Below, piece by piece: positions 10,601-23,513 of a DNA stretch of 64,000 nt. Position numbers and translations under genes: made by a program. The notes below the pieces were generated by a model. It was not told where the DNA came from. It worked only from the letters and a program-made list of their open reading frames with translations, and ran no database searches. The stretch is taken from assembly GCA_963978905.1 (NCBI GenBank), contig OZ022259.1:24402068-24466067 (forward strand), given 5' to 3'. This DNA is from Trichostrongylus colubriformis (lineage: Eukaryota > Nematoda > Chromadorea > Rhabditida > Trichostrongylidae). How positions within the stretch are numbered: position 1 is the stretch's first letter; each line of letters starts with the position of its first letter.

Positions 10601-13220
10601 GGATCTCGAGCATATCAACATACTGGAACATACTGCGCGAGCATGCTGTTGATTGACCTTTTCAAACTAGATCATGTCATGTAAATAAGCATTTTTCCTT
10701 AATCACTGTTCAGAGTTCGCGATTCGGGCGGTGCTTGTTGCATCCATGTATGGCACTTGATACCATTTTGGATAATAGAGTGGAGTTTATAGAGATGGGT
10801 TGGGTCAGGTAAGCGTTAATACTGGTGTGAAGTATAAATCTCAATATTTGGTTGCTCGCCGCGCGTGCAACATCTAATCGATGTTTTGTTTCTCCTGGTA
10901 GGTTGTTACTGTCGAGCTGCAAATGTTGGCAACGCCGCTTCATGACTTCGGGCTAGCCACGCCCTCGCACGCTAACTGGGCGTGACTAGCTTGGATTTGA
11001 GCGATATGACGCCGTGATGACGCACTGTGGCGGCGCAACAGTGTTGCAATCTGGATTTACCCGTCGATTCACTTCCCCATGAAGGTTCGTTGAAAAAGCG
11101 GATTATTGCGACGTTTGGGCCTTGCTTATGTCATGGCAATGTATTTGAGACATTTACACTTGCTGACGATGTCCTTTTCTCTGAGTGATTTATCAACTAA
11201 ATATACTATATTATATATCTTTGGTGAGTAAAGGAAGGAATGGAATATTGGATTTTATATGGAAGACTGAGAAAACAGAAAGCGACTAATTTTGGCTTCT
11301 TTGTACACATATCACAGCGTTGCTTTGATTACAAATGTTAAGGCATTATTAAATATTTTCACAAACCCACAAAAGACACTAGGAAAATAAAAGAGTGAAA
11401 AAGAGGAGGAAAAGGGAATGATTCAATACCAATTACATCTCCGAGGCCAGCTTTGAGACATAAAATACGAGATGTTATAAGGAATTATGTGAGAATTTCC
11501 AGGCAACACGACCTATAAACAAGAATTGATTGAGATTCAAAATGGTCAAGTCTTTCCTCGGAGAAATGTAATATATTCAGAAATGATAAAGACGACAATG
11601 ACACACGTCAAAAAGGAACAGCTACGCATTTCACTATAAACTATTGATCGGTTAGAGCAGAGTTCCTACAAGGACATATAGTAGAATTTCCGATAATTTT
11701 ATTTGAGGCTATCCCCAACTAACGGCTAAGAAGTGGACGAGTTGTCGAGGTTGAAGAAAGCTGACGAATCACAGCCACTGCAGAAGAAGATTTGATTGAA
11801 TGTCTGTACACATGACTAGAGAAACTCGGCTAGAAAAGACCTGAAATAAAAAATATTTGGAACAACTGTTTGAATTTCTGAAAACAAACACACCGGAAAT
11901 TCAAAAAGTAATGAAATTTAAATTAAATCAGAGAAAATCTACCAGAAAATTAGCAGCTTACTCAGAGGTGAGCGGAAATCTGAAGGATTGCATCGATCGG
12001 TCGATGCCGCGACGCCGCGCGGCGCCTCTGGCGACAACTCTGGAACAATTGTATAGACATTTGAAGCCTGCCACTGATATTAATAAGCGGAACATTCAGG
12101 CAGTGATATTATGCAGAAGTAGGCAAGCAGTAACGTATGCTAATTGGTTTACAAGAAGAATGAGTGCGCCATGTATTTGATATGTGCTCAAAATAAGGGA
12201 TGCGTGATTAATTGTAAGTGTCGATATAGCAGCACGAGCAACACCCACTGAGCCTATTGTCTAGTAGAATTTTGCCGTTTTACATGGTTTCGGGATGCTT
12301 GAATGGATGAATCTGCTGTCAAAAGGTCCATCAACACACATTTTGAACTTCATTCAAACTCCCGCCCGGAAGGCGTAAGTTTTTTCTTTCATCAGCGCCT
12401 TTTTATAAGGATCACTTGTAAAGAATTGATCCCGCCCCTTTAGCTCGAGCACAAGTTGAATCAGCTTTGTTGTCTTTTATCCGTCTGCGCTCTTGCTGCT
12501 AGGGAGTGGGAAGTTTCCTAAAATCAAACGACCAATACCTGATTCAACTAGCTTTCGTGCACTGTAATTAAACCCCGTAAAAATGCCTCGTTGTACAAAA
12601 CACCCAATCAACTCAAAAATTCAAATCCTAACGAGGGGTGCAAGTTGGGACTGTGAAACCGGTATCAGATCAAACTGATATAGCTAGCCCTTGGAAATCG
12701 TTCTGGAGTCATTTAAGATGTCTTGAAGGCAGTAGTTGGGGTAGTCAGGGCAATATCAAAAAATTATTAAATACGAAAGTGCAGGTGCTTACTGGTCCGA
12801 AAGCGAAGAAAAACGGATTGGAGCAGCTAAAGACTAGATTAATCAGACCCCTTTCCCACTTAACTTTTGAAAAAGGCGTGCTCTATCAGCGAAGGGGCGG
12901 GCACCGTTAAAACATGAGGTCTACTGAAAAGACAGCTCTTGTCAAACGCGCGGGAGCACTTTTTTCATAGGAAATTTTGCCATATTCAATCTTTCTGGTC
13001 CCGGGGCTTGCATTTTGATAGCTCACTTCGGGATTTCTCACATTACTCACATTACTCCACCACTGTCTTCGAAGCTGTCGATTGAGACCTCCAATCTAGG
13101 ATTCTAGTGCAGCATTTTAAGATGTTAAATTTGACCCCTAATTAGCGATGATCCTTAACGTGCCTTTAAAGAGAGCATTAGGGATGATGCATTTATCGAT
13201 AAATCCTTTAACGAAGTCGG
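10601..13220. other. AT-rich intergenic region, no supported gene
   Basis: A low-GC stretch without convincing exons. The longest frame (11857-12180, +) has no recognisable motif, is interrupted in composition by a GC-rich patch at 12000-12030, and has no matching splice context. I see no RNA gene. Confidence 0.4.
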
Positions 13221-13652
13221 TCACATGGAAACTACTGGCTTAAGAAACCCATTTATGGCAAAATCCTCGTCAATTATCGCGTCCCCGAGCTGTAGAAAGA
13301 GCGTAACGGTTAACAGCTGACGCCTCTGGGTAACAGACCCCGCCTTCAGGCAACGCGATTCCTGGTTGGCTTCTGTGGGAGTGGCAAAGGAGATGCGGCA
13401 GAATCGAAGGTCGTGCGGTGCGTTTCTCAATTTTAGCTTGAAGCCCACTTCGATCATCTCTTCGTGCTTACAACTTGGCAACATTCCAACAGAAAACTCG
13501 TCTCGACTACCTGCCTCTTGACGGAATCTGGAAAGGTCGTCCACATTGGAAATCAACGGTGGAAATGGGTCATATTTCTCAAGGTTTTTGGCTATTTCCT
13601 TTCGCTTTTTCTCCATCGTCTCATAACTAAGCATCTCGGCTTCCTTATTCAC
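13221..13652 (-). CDS. Unrecognised 143-codon ORF with a decayed paralogue at 17.1 kb
   Basis: The ORF starts MNKEAEMLSYETMEKKRKEIA and is hydrophilic in its first half, with no signal peptide or membrane segment. The same nucleotide block, in the same orientation, recurs at about 17098-17440 (matching stretches around GGTAACAG/GACCCCGCCTCC, CTTTGGCCATTTCC and the ACTAAGCATC..CTTC segment). That copy is broken by stops. Either this is an exon of a low-copy gene with one dead duplicate, or part of a repeat in which one copy happens to be open. I see no family match. Confidence 0.3.
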   Translation of the reverse strand: MNKEAEMLSYETMEKKRKEIAKNLEKYDPFPPLISNVDDLSRFRQEAGSRDEFSVGMLPSCKHEEMIEVGFKLKLRNAPHDLRFCRISFATPTEANQESRCLKAGSVTQRRQLLTVTLFLQLGDAIIDEDFAINGFLKPVVSM

Positions 13653-13699
13653 TACATTTTTTACGAATCATCTGAATTCCCCTATCGCTGCCTTTAATT

Positions 13700-16600
13700 C
13701 CTTATATTGTAAAAAGGGTGAGATCAGTTTGAAAGCGTCTTTTCTAGAGACAAAGTGCCTTTGCACTGATAACACTGCCACATAAAAATGAGTTTGGATG
13801 ATAAAGCTGCAAGTCAACCAGGATCATTGAATAGCAACTGAACACACTGGCTGCACAGATCCGCAAATGGACGACGACTTCATGTCCAAATCGATGGGCT
13901 ATGGAGTTCATTCGGAGATTAATTCGCTACTGATAGGTGCTTTTTCCCAATGCAGTGATCGTAACTGGAGCAGATCCACTGTATGTCGTTACTATCGGTG
14001 ATCAAAACCACCCGGCGCAGTCGGCATGGAGTATTATCTTAGCGTAGGGCAGAGGACAGATAGGCTACAGACTGACTGGCTGATATCGAAATTTTCTGAA
14101 ACAATTTGAAATTGGAAAAATTTGAAGAGAATGGACAAAATTTCTGAATCTAGCTATCATGAACCCTAGACGGATGAGAAGCTTGATCAGTACGCCTAGC
14201 CAACATCGACGCTCTCCCCGAAACAGGGTTAAATGTTGGTACAGGTATGCTCAAGGGTGGTCGTATTTTTTGTTTTTTCCGGGGAGGGGGCACCATACTC
14301 GATGAGAGCTTAACAGCCTATGCTCTATGTACCATTTGGCCGAGAAACCTGGCCCATAAAATGAGCGCCGCCAACCGGTAATAGGTTGGGATGGACCAAC
14401 ACATCTGCTCAGCAAATGTACAGGGGAGAGGTCGTGTTCATTAAAAATCCTCAATGTTATTCTTGGCCCTGTTCCAAGACCTCAACAGCCCACTGCTGAA
14501 AATTACCGGTAGATACGTTACGGTAATCTAGAAAAGCGGAAGAAGTGTACTCAGGTGTATGGCTCAGTAAAGGCATGATGAATAGGTGAACGATGGGTCG
14601 TTTAAAATATGGACGGGGAAGGGGAAATGGGTGTCATAGAGTATTGAAACGTTTGCCGTTGAACAATGCGCCGTAGCATAGAAACGGGAAGAGGGGGTGC
14701 ATACACGTGGAAGCGGCTGAGAACTGAGCGATGATGAATATGTACATACATACACACGCTCACAGACAAATGCAATAAAAAGAAGACAAAAGAGAGGTTT
14801 GACGGAATGGTCGACGACATGCGATGATTTCAGAAGGCACAGAAGGACGACATGGGGGGGGGTAGAATCAAATAGTACAACACATGCGCATGACGTTCCT
14901 GGTTTTGGTGAGCTGCTGATTTTCGCTGCAGTCCACGATGTGAGTGTTATCTAAAGAAAGCGGAGAAATGGGCAAAAACTTTGGCCCTGGACGGAATTCC
15001 ACCTCCTGTTCCATGTATTTCCCGAATATCAGCTTTCAGCATCCTTCCAGGAATACACCAAGAAGATTTTAGGATTTTTCAAAGGTTTCCATAACCTGCG
15101 GGAAATAGTTTTCCCCGCAAGAGTTAGTCGACGATAACCATCCTCCACGATTTTATGTCTCACACGACAGCACAGGAGCACGAACATCCACCATAGTTAC
15201 GGTAAGAGCTGAAAGATGCTCGGTTGGGCACTTCCACGTTTGAGTCTCTATTATGGAAATTAGCCATGAGCATGCTACCTGGCGGCGCGTTTACCTAGTA
15301 CCAAACCCCGCCGACTGACTACCTCCTCCTCTTTGGAAGTTTACGTCTTAGCCACTTTTATTAGTCTAGCAAAAATCACTATGCGAAAAGCATATTTTTT
15401 GAAAAGAAGATTTTTAATTTTGAAAACGTAATTTATTTTCGTTCAAAAACAATTCGCTACAATGAACCATGGCAACAGGAGGTTCCAAAAACGTGGTCTC
15501 CGCAACTGGTGCTTTTGAGTGTGACGTTTGTCCAAGTATTATTATCGATTTTTTTTTTGAAATTTTATTTTCACTTTCTGAGGACACGCTTCAAAGTAAG
15601 CCAGATCATCAGATTCACGGAATGTGAGGATTGAGTTAGTCTTACTGTAGGAAAACCACTGAGTCACACAAAAAGTATAGGAGACTAATTTAGGGGAAAA
15701 TAATCAACCGGTACAAGCTCTTATGAGCATCAAAAGACAGGCGCTTACTATTTCCAGAGTACAGGAGGTTCAGGAGCTGTTATTAGGAGGCGCTTACTAT
15801 TTCCAGAGTACAGGAGGTTCAGGAGCTGTTATTAGGCTGTAAAAATATATTTTTGAAAAATCGAGAAAAGTTTTGGTCGTTTTTCGCGTTCACAAGATAA
15901 ATGCAAATATCAGAGCGCGTCAACGTGAATCAACCTGCATATTCTGCTCCTCAGAAAGACAAAAAGTTGCTCCTTCAGACCATATGTTTTATCTGAAATA
16001 CCATGAGGTTTTCGAATTACCAGGGAAACTTTATAGTACTGCGAAAATGGCACTTTTTAGATGACTTTTCTTCACGAGTTCTTGTTTAGCCAAGTCCCAG
16101 CGAAGGTGACCACAAATGTGAATACTGCGAGAGGAGGGCGTGAAGCATTGGATGGAACACTTTGTTTCTGGTTTCAGAGACGCAGAAATGAGAACGAGTT
16201 GTTCGAATTTGCAATTGATCAAATCGCTCAACTAAAACGGCAGAAAGTGATGAGCGTTCATACTTGCAGGGAATATCCGCAAGTATGGTCCTCAACAAAC
16301 AAACTTGGTTGACCACCTCAAGTAGCCTCGCTTCGAAAAATCCCAAAAAGTGGGTGCGACCTCTCGGAGCAGCCATATCCGAGCGCATTTTCCAAAAATC
16401 CTCTTCCAGTGATTGAAGCAGTTGCACGCTGAAGCCCTTACTCGTGCATTATATTCACCATATCTAGCGTTAACTAACATCTGGATAGCTCTTTCAATAG
16501 CAATGTGTTCAGAAAAAAAGGCACCTTGAGGTCGACTTTTTTCATTTCGCGCAATATAAATCATTAGCCCCTCATGGAATTAACATGTGTGAGTATGCGT

Positions 16601-17097
16601 AATGTTGTCAAGAGTGTAGCAAATTGAATGGTGCTCACTATTTTAGAAGAGATGCAGTCTGAGCCGAGTTGTGATCTCCCAAATTTGAAATTGCAAAAAG
16701 CGGTCAAAACTTTCCTTACAACCTAATAGAAAGCAAGGAGACATGTGAGAGTGCGAGAGTGAACGATGGTGAGCGTTGTATGTCCGCGAATGTGTGTGTG
16801 TTGTCTCAGCGATGTACAACAGGAGAATGCCTTTATTTGAGTTGCGCAGCTGTGTGGCAGCACCAACACTGATAAGGGCAGCCTTATCACGCCTAACAAC
16901 GACCACCATTATCAGGTAGAGACGGCGTGAATGTCTGTAAGAGGGGTGTTAGTAGAAGTGTATCGTCGACTAACTGATAACTATACATACGGGGTCACGA
17001 AATCATGGGAAGTCACAACAATACAACTACTCATGGAAATAGATTCAAAGACAGCATGAGGGGTAATGTGGTTATTGAGAATTCCCTGAAAGAAGTC
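13700..17097. other. Intergenic region, no supported gene
   Basis: No recognisable protein. Overlapping frames on both strands at 16030-16430 cannot be resolved; neither has family motifs. A perfect 49-bp tandem duplication lies at 15740-15836. Confidence 0.35.
15740..15836. repeat. Perfect 49-bp tandem duplication
   Basis: Copy 1 is 15740-15788 and copy 2 is 15789-15836. Both start GGCGCTTACTATTTCCAG and are identical over 48 bases, which suggests a recent replication-slippage event. Confidence 0.9.
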
Positions 17098-17440
17098 ACT
17101 CACATGGAATATATGAGGCTAACAAGGCTATCTGTGGCGAAATCTCGGTGAAAAAGTGCACCTCCGAGCAGTAGAAACGGCGCAACGGATAGGAGTTGCC
17201 GCCTTCCAATGATCGACCCCGCCTCCTACTGACGTGATACCTGGTCGGCTACGAAATTTTGTTCGGGGGATCTGCCTCTTCACGGAAGGGTCGCCCGCGT
17301 TGAGGATCAACAAGAGAAGGGGGTTCTACTTGTCGGGTCTTTGGCCATTTCCATCCCTTTTTTTCGCTGTCCTGTTACTAAGCATCCTGACTTTCGGATT
17401 CATTACTTCTTTTACTTTCCGTCCAAATTTCCCCTAATGC
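17098..17440 (-). pseudogene. Decayed paralogue of the 13.2-kb ORF
   Basis: Aligns by eye with 13221-13700 on the same strand over ~300 bp but contains stop codons (for example after the stretch equivalent to EMLSYETMEKKR) and indels. Nothing identifies the function. Confidence 0.35.
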
Positions 17441-20400
17441 TGCCTTTAATCTTACAAATTTCGATTTTTATTGCATGACCCAATGAGCCATTCCAAATCA
17501 AAATCGCTTGTGATCTTGCCGAGCAGAAATCATAGCAATGATCCTTTGTTTACAAAAAATGCCCTAAGCTTTTTGTTATTACTTCACAGATTTATTTGAA
17601 TCAGTAATCTGTCTACACAACTGAATTATTTTTATCACTCTTTATTTTACTATATTGGGTGAATGACGCAGTCTTAGAATTTCACCAGTCAACGGGGCTA
17701 GCTATCCTACCGTTATCGATTTATTGGCACCATGTTTGTTTAGAAAAATGTGAACATTTCTCTGATTCATTGCGTAAATTGGAGCAGTTGTGTTAGATTT
17801 TTAGCAGTCAATTATTTTTGGACTGAGAACAATTATATTACCTTATTTCGTTATCGTAGAATTATATTCCCTTAATTCTTTATTTCTATATGACTTCGAA
17901 CTGGAAACTGAGTGATGCCATAAACATAAGTCACTTATAAGTTGGCATTCAAATCTCGACTCTTCTTATAACTAAATCGATTACCCTGCCGTGCACCTTA
18001 TTTTGGATATAAAGCCCGCAATCGCTGCAGGACCCAAGAGCATGTGGCGCTCCAGCTCGCACCCACCGCGCCACACATCGCACTCCGCGGTGCGATATCC
18101 GCCCCAACGATGCACACTGGTCATGATGTCTGTCGTATCTTGGAGGAAACCGAGTAGCTGAGGTATTTTGAGTCATTTTCTTCATTCATTCCAATCATAT
18201 AATAACACAAAAAGGGTAGGTGACTTCACAGGGTGAGTCAAGTGGTACACAGCTTTGAGAGAGCGCCACGCCTTTTGTTATTATTTCACTGATGTATTTG
18301 AATCGATTATGCACCCTACATGTTATAGGAATAGTTGAATGAATAACAAGAACAGAGTAATTCAAAAAAGTTAAGAAGCACATTTTACCTTTACCCTTTG
18401 ACGGGGTCGAGCTGCACTGTGTCATCGGTTGGCAGCAATGGGACGCGTTTTCTACGCTTCATGTATCGTGCTATTTATTTAGTGTTTTGATTATTTACTA
18501 TTGACATTTTATATTACTGCTATTCATGGGTGAGCATTTCAACGAATCATTAAATGAAATTTCGGAATGCGCCACGCATGCGAATTCGCCAACGGATCAA
18601 AATTCTAGGTGAAATTGTAAAACGCGAAATGAGTTTTCCATCCAGCCACAAGGGAATTATTCTAATTGTAAGTCAGTGCAAGAGCGACGTCAGATTTCGC
18701 GATTTCGATTTGGGATTTGACGGTATCGCAAATTTGCACGCGAAAACCCCGAAATGGAGACTTTCCACACCGCAGAATTGCGTATGAAGGTGCGACCGCA
18801 ATATCTAAAATCGTAGAATTGCCAAATCCCAAAATCGTGGAATTTGATGTCGTTCTCAGTCGAATTGGTTAAGTATATGAGACGGAACATATAACTGATT
18901 TGTGGAGTTATAGAAATGGATAAGACTGTTAAACGACTGGAGAAGGAGATTGTGAGGCAGACGAGCGACTGAAGACTCAGGCTATATGTGACGGTTGATT
19001 TTTATATGCCATTATCGTTACGTATTATCTAAAAAAGGGTATATGGAATGAGGCGAGGGCTATGGCAGTGTAACGTCGAACAGTGGTCCATTTTGCGACA
19101 TATGAACAAACATATTGTCTATGCCGAATATGTATATGAATGAATGAATTTGTCACAGACACACAACTGTATGGCCATAGATGGGGAACAACGAATGAAT
19201 CGATTGATTTTCGGGAAATTTCTGAGCGATTCACTCTCGACCAAATGATATGCAAATTTTCGTGCTATGTGCTGAACACAAGCGAAAGTTGACGAAGCAA
19301 ACCCATATTGCAGCAGGATACCGTACTGTAGTGGGGCCATAATGCTAACTTGGATGGGCAAAATCAAAGACGAAGGATTTCAACATGAAAGTTGGCACTA
19401 CTCCATGTGCTTCTTTAGCTTTAAAGCAAGTGAATTCGATGTACTGGGAGTTCTAGTACATAAATATGTGAGTAAAAATTAAAATTGCAAAATTGTTCGG
19501 AAACTGTTCAGTGCGGTGGACCTCACCGGCAACAAATTAGGGAATAAACTTAGAAGGTCACGCGAGAGTGAGGCGATGCTTTCTTCTACTACCCTCAAGC
19601 GCCAGCCAATCAGGAAAGCTTATTGTATGTCGCAGTATGCTCCCATTGGCTAAAGACACAAGATTCACACCAAAACATCCCGCCCATAGCTATCTATTCC
19701 AGAAAAAAGATGACTAATATTTCTGTACAGGCTATGTAAAAGTCAGCCACCAGTATTCACCTCAACCACCCTAGTAAGGTCATTAGCCGCTTTCTTTCAT
19801 TTTTTCTCAAGTTTACTTTTTTGTTTACGTTTTCAAGTTGCTGCTGAGATCTGCTTAAAATTACCTAAGCTCTTCCACGACTATTTTTACCTTACTGGAC
19901 ATTTATGGGGAAGATTTTGAAAACGGAATATCTCGCCGGAATGAGCGTTGAAATTTCCACATAGTGATAAACATTTTATAGAAAAAATGGGAATTGAAAC
20001 TCGACTTGATCTTCGCTTTGCTTGGGTTTACGGTAGCATAGTCTACAGTCAATGCTTGCCGCCAAACCCTCGTTTGGCCGTTTGCTCTCTCCTCAGTCTC
20101 CATAGTTTCTCACCCTCCTGCCAGTTCCTCGATTTCGAAAGCAGGGTTTTTTTTTTGATGGACGAGTTTCGTCGATTAGTATAAATCGTGGTGATATACC
20201 GTGCACGAATTCGAAACTGAAGATCAAAGCTATTTGTTTTTGAATTTTGTCATGATTGTTTGTCATCTCTGTGTAGAGCTCGTGAAGATGATTTCAAACA
20301 TGCGATTTTCTCAGCTATTATGCGGTCAATTCTAGGTAAAAAAAATTTAAGTAGTGATGAGACCTGCAAGAAGCGCAATAGTCCCGAGCATTAGTGGATA

Positions 20401-21300
20401 AATTAAAGTGATTTCATGTCATTCTCACGTTTTGGCCTGCCCTCTTACACCAGCCACGATGATTTCTGCTCATCGGGGATGGCCTTGATCGATCACCCTT
20501 GCTCACATAGGGGTTGTGGCTGCCCAAGTTACCGCCCAGCTTTTAGCTTTAGTACCGCCGTGCACCAACCCCTTTGCTGTGCCGCAGAAAGTGATTAATA
20601 AAGGGTTCCCACAAGGCTGCTAAAGGCATATTGCACTGTCGCTAGGAGGCGGGTGGTGACCTGATTGTTGTTGGTAGGAGGCGCGCTCAGGAATGTATTG
20701 GCCACAGCCCTGCTTACATCGGGGGTGTGGCCGCACAAGTGACTGCCCAGCTTTTAGCGAACGGTGTTGTGAGGTGGGCAGGACACTCGCTCATCGCGTA
20801 TCTATAGCATGGATACTTGTTGACGCATTTGTATTTTGTTCCACTGTTTATTACTATGTAAATAAATATATAAATATATTACTATAGAAATAAATAAATA
20901 TATAAAATCATTCAGAAAATAGTGAGCTATGTGGTAAGTACACGTACAAATTGAGATGCGTTCGCCAATGCAGATGATAAAGAATAAAAGCTTGGATAAA
21001 TGAAAAAATGTGAAGAGAAAAGGGTGCCAGCGACCATGTTGAATGTACCCTTCCTGTGGATTATCAACGAGGCAGGGATTTGGATTAACAGTAACGAGCA
21101 TGGAATCCACACCCGATCATAATTCGACCGACTAAGTTTTGCTGAACTAATTCATTCAGGCCACTGAAGGGGAAAGGTACTTCAGTGCCATTATTATGAG
21201 CGAGCCACCTGACGCACCAGTTATAAGATGCTCGAAAATTCGCTCTAATTGCTTTGAAAACTATGCAGGACAGTTCTATTCTACTCAATCATTTTTCTTC
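17441..21300. other. Intergenic region with repeat fragments
   Basis: No gene is supported. A GC-rich patch at 18000-18130 resembles the interior of the GC-rich MITEs. The 18560-18850 part carries repeated TCGCGATTT/AAATCGTGG words related to an inverted repeat near 22742-22865. The 20845-20905 part is AT microsatellite (AAATAAATATATAAAT). Confidence 0.4.
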
Positions 21301-22741
21301 TGTGTCTATCTAGCGTCAGTTCCGCGCCGTCGCAGAGTATGGTGTCCTTGATAGGCGTTGCGATTTCTTCCCATTCTCTGCATCTTTGAGCAGCATTTAT
21401 ACTTTGCGACAGCAGATTGTAGCTGCGTTCGCAAGCAGCGAGGCAAAGTAGCACGGAAAAGGTGCAAAGATGAGGCAGGCAACGAGACAGGGTGGTACAG
21501 GCGGAGAAGCGCGGCTACGTGCTGCCGCCGGCACCATACCGCGAAGTATGAGAGCGACGTAAGACTGCGTTCGTATTTTGTGGTGCCGGCGGCGGGTGTG
21601 TCCCGCGTCTTCGCCTTTATCACCATGTCTTTTTTGCTGCGTGGTCTCTGCACCTCCACCGTCTTTCTTCTCTTCCTCGGTGACTGTGAACGCAGCCATG
21701 CCCTGCTGGCGCAAAGCATGAACGCGGTCAACGGGTGCGAGCTTGCCGATTGTGTCGCCCTTGAGGTGCGAATCATTTTTCTTACAAGGGAAGGACCACA
21801 GGTCGAAGTGGACATCCTGAATGGGATACATATGGGCCGACGCATTTTCGGACGCTGATTCCGAATCTGTATTCGAAATTTGCAGAACTCTGAGCAAAGT
21901 TGTGGAGGTTTAGGAGAAACAAGCGTCAAATAGGAGCATTTTCTATGCAAGGGTCAACGACTTCTCCTTTGTTCAATGTGCTGCTACCCAATAGCCCATG
22001 AATTTTCCGAAATTTGGTCAAATTCTCGAATTGGCTAAACTTGTCCTTTGGGGTAGTTTGACTCCCTGAACACGAAAATCGCCCTGATTTTGCGCAAGAA
22101 CGTCTGGCTCGCGTGCTATGGGCTTCCAAACCTACCATATGATAGTACTGGTTCTTCAAAAAACCTCCATGACCCCGCCCAGAGAATCGTTCTGCAAATT
22201 TCGAATACAGATTCGAGATCAGCGCCCGAAAATACGTCGGACCACATGTATCCCATTCCTAATGGCCACTTCGACCTGTGGTCCTTCCCTTGTTAGGGCA
22301 GTGTTTCCTAGTTAAGGAAAGTTTGACTTAGATTGAACCCTGTTACCATTACAAAATCATAACCTCGTTTAAAGGAATCGCCCAGGGAAAAAAGTCTTTT
22401 TGCTACCAATATATTATATACATTTTTGTTCTTTCTCCTTATTAGAGCCGCATACAAAGTTTCCCGCGAAAAAATTACAATCCGGCTGAGTTATAGCTCC
22501 TCAAACTCTGGGGCCGACGGGGTGTGGCGTCTAGGTGGGTGTCGGCCATGGAGAGCTGAGGAGCAAATGGGCGATCGGGGACGGCGGTCGGGGACGCGGA
22601 CAGCAATATGCGAGAAGAAACGTGCCCGGAATCAATAGGAAATCAGTCGTCTCATGAAGTAAACCCACTCATGTGTGATCTAGCGCCACACTGCTCACCG
22701 GAACACTTGCAACACACCCAACACTTAGGCCGCCGTCAGAC

Positions 22742-22865
22742 TTCACGGGCGATTTTGCGGTGTCGCGGGATCGCACGCGAAATGGCGGCAATGCAAGATA
22801 TGCTCGCAGTATCGCATGTGAAAGTGCGACGTCTCGAAATCGCGGTGTCGCAAAATCGCGGGATA
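22742..22865. repeat. Short GC-rich inverted repeat
   Basis: GCGATTTTGCGGTGTCGCG on the left faces CGCGGTGTCGCAAAATCGC on the right, giving imperfect arms of ~20 bp around a ~70-bp core. Related words occur at 18690-18850. Probably a MITE fragment. Confidence 0.4.
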
Positions 22866-23513
22866 GCGAAGTTTGTTGGTGACCGTATGACTGTTGCAGC
22901 ACTATGGGCCAAGCTAACCTCCTCACACAATGGGCTCAACGTGTACCGAAAATTAGGCACTTGAACCGAAAATTGTTAATTAGGTTCCAGAGTTGCCAAA
23001 ACGTGAGGAAAATTTTGGTTAAATCAGTCACGAGTTTCTGAAAGTCATGAAAGAGGCCTGGGCACGTAGGCGAAGCGCACCTAGAATGCTCGGTACAACA
23101 AAAATTCCTAACTCAACTCGAACGCAGCCTTGAGATAGGAAATATAGATCAAAATGACTGACGTCGAAGTCATGTTGGACATACTTGAAGAGAGCGGGGA
23201 CCCGCTAAAAGTGGGCGTAGCATAATGTGGTAATGAGTACGGAATAAACTCACAGAAAAGAGCCGTTTCCATCGTGATCCCATCCATAATCCCACTCCTC
23301 GCGAATCGCCACTACTACCTCTGCGCCATGGTGCTGCTGTTATGGTTGCACTTCCCTTGTATTCATCTGCGACCTGTGCGAGTAGCACACTTCCACATGT
23401 GGAACACGTGGAAGAAAATCTCCATAAGTTCTTTCAGAAATCGTTTGGCAGATTTTGAACGAGTTTTGAAATCAGCGCTCCAGAACGCGACGAGTGATAT
23501 GTCTTACAGGAAA

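Noticed and set aside
16086..16427. 113-codon minus-strand ORF as a gene
   Set aside because: Overlaps plus-strand frames of similar length, has no recognisable motif, and no flanking exons with compatible splice sites were found.
21306..21950. Overlapping ORFs of 166-214 codons on both strands
   Set aside because: Open frames on three frames at once in a GC-rich repeat patch, with MITE-like motifs and no protein signature.
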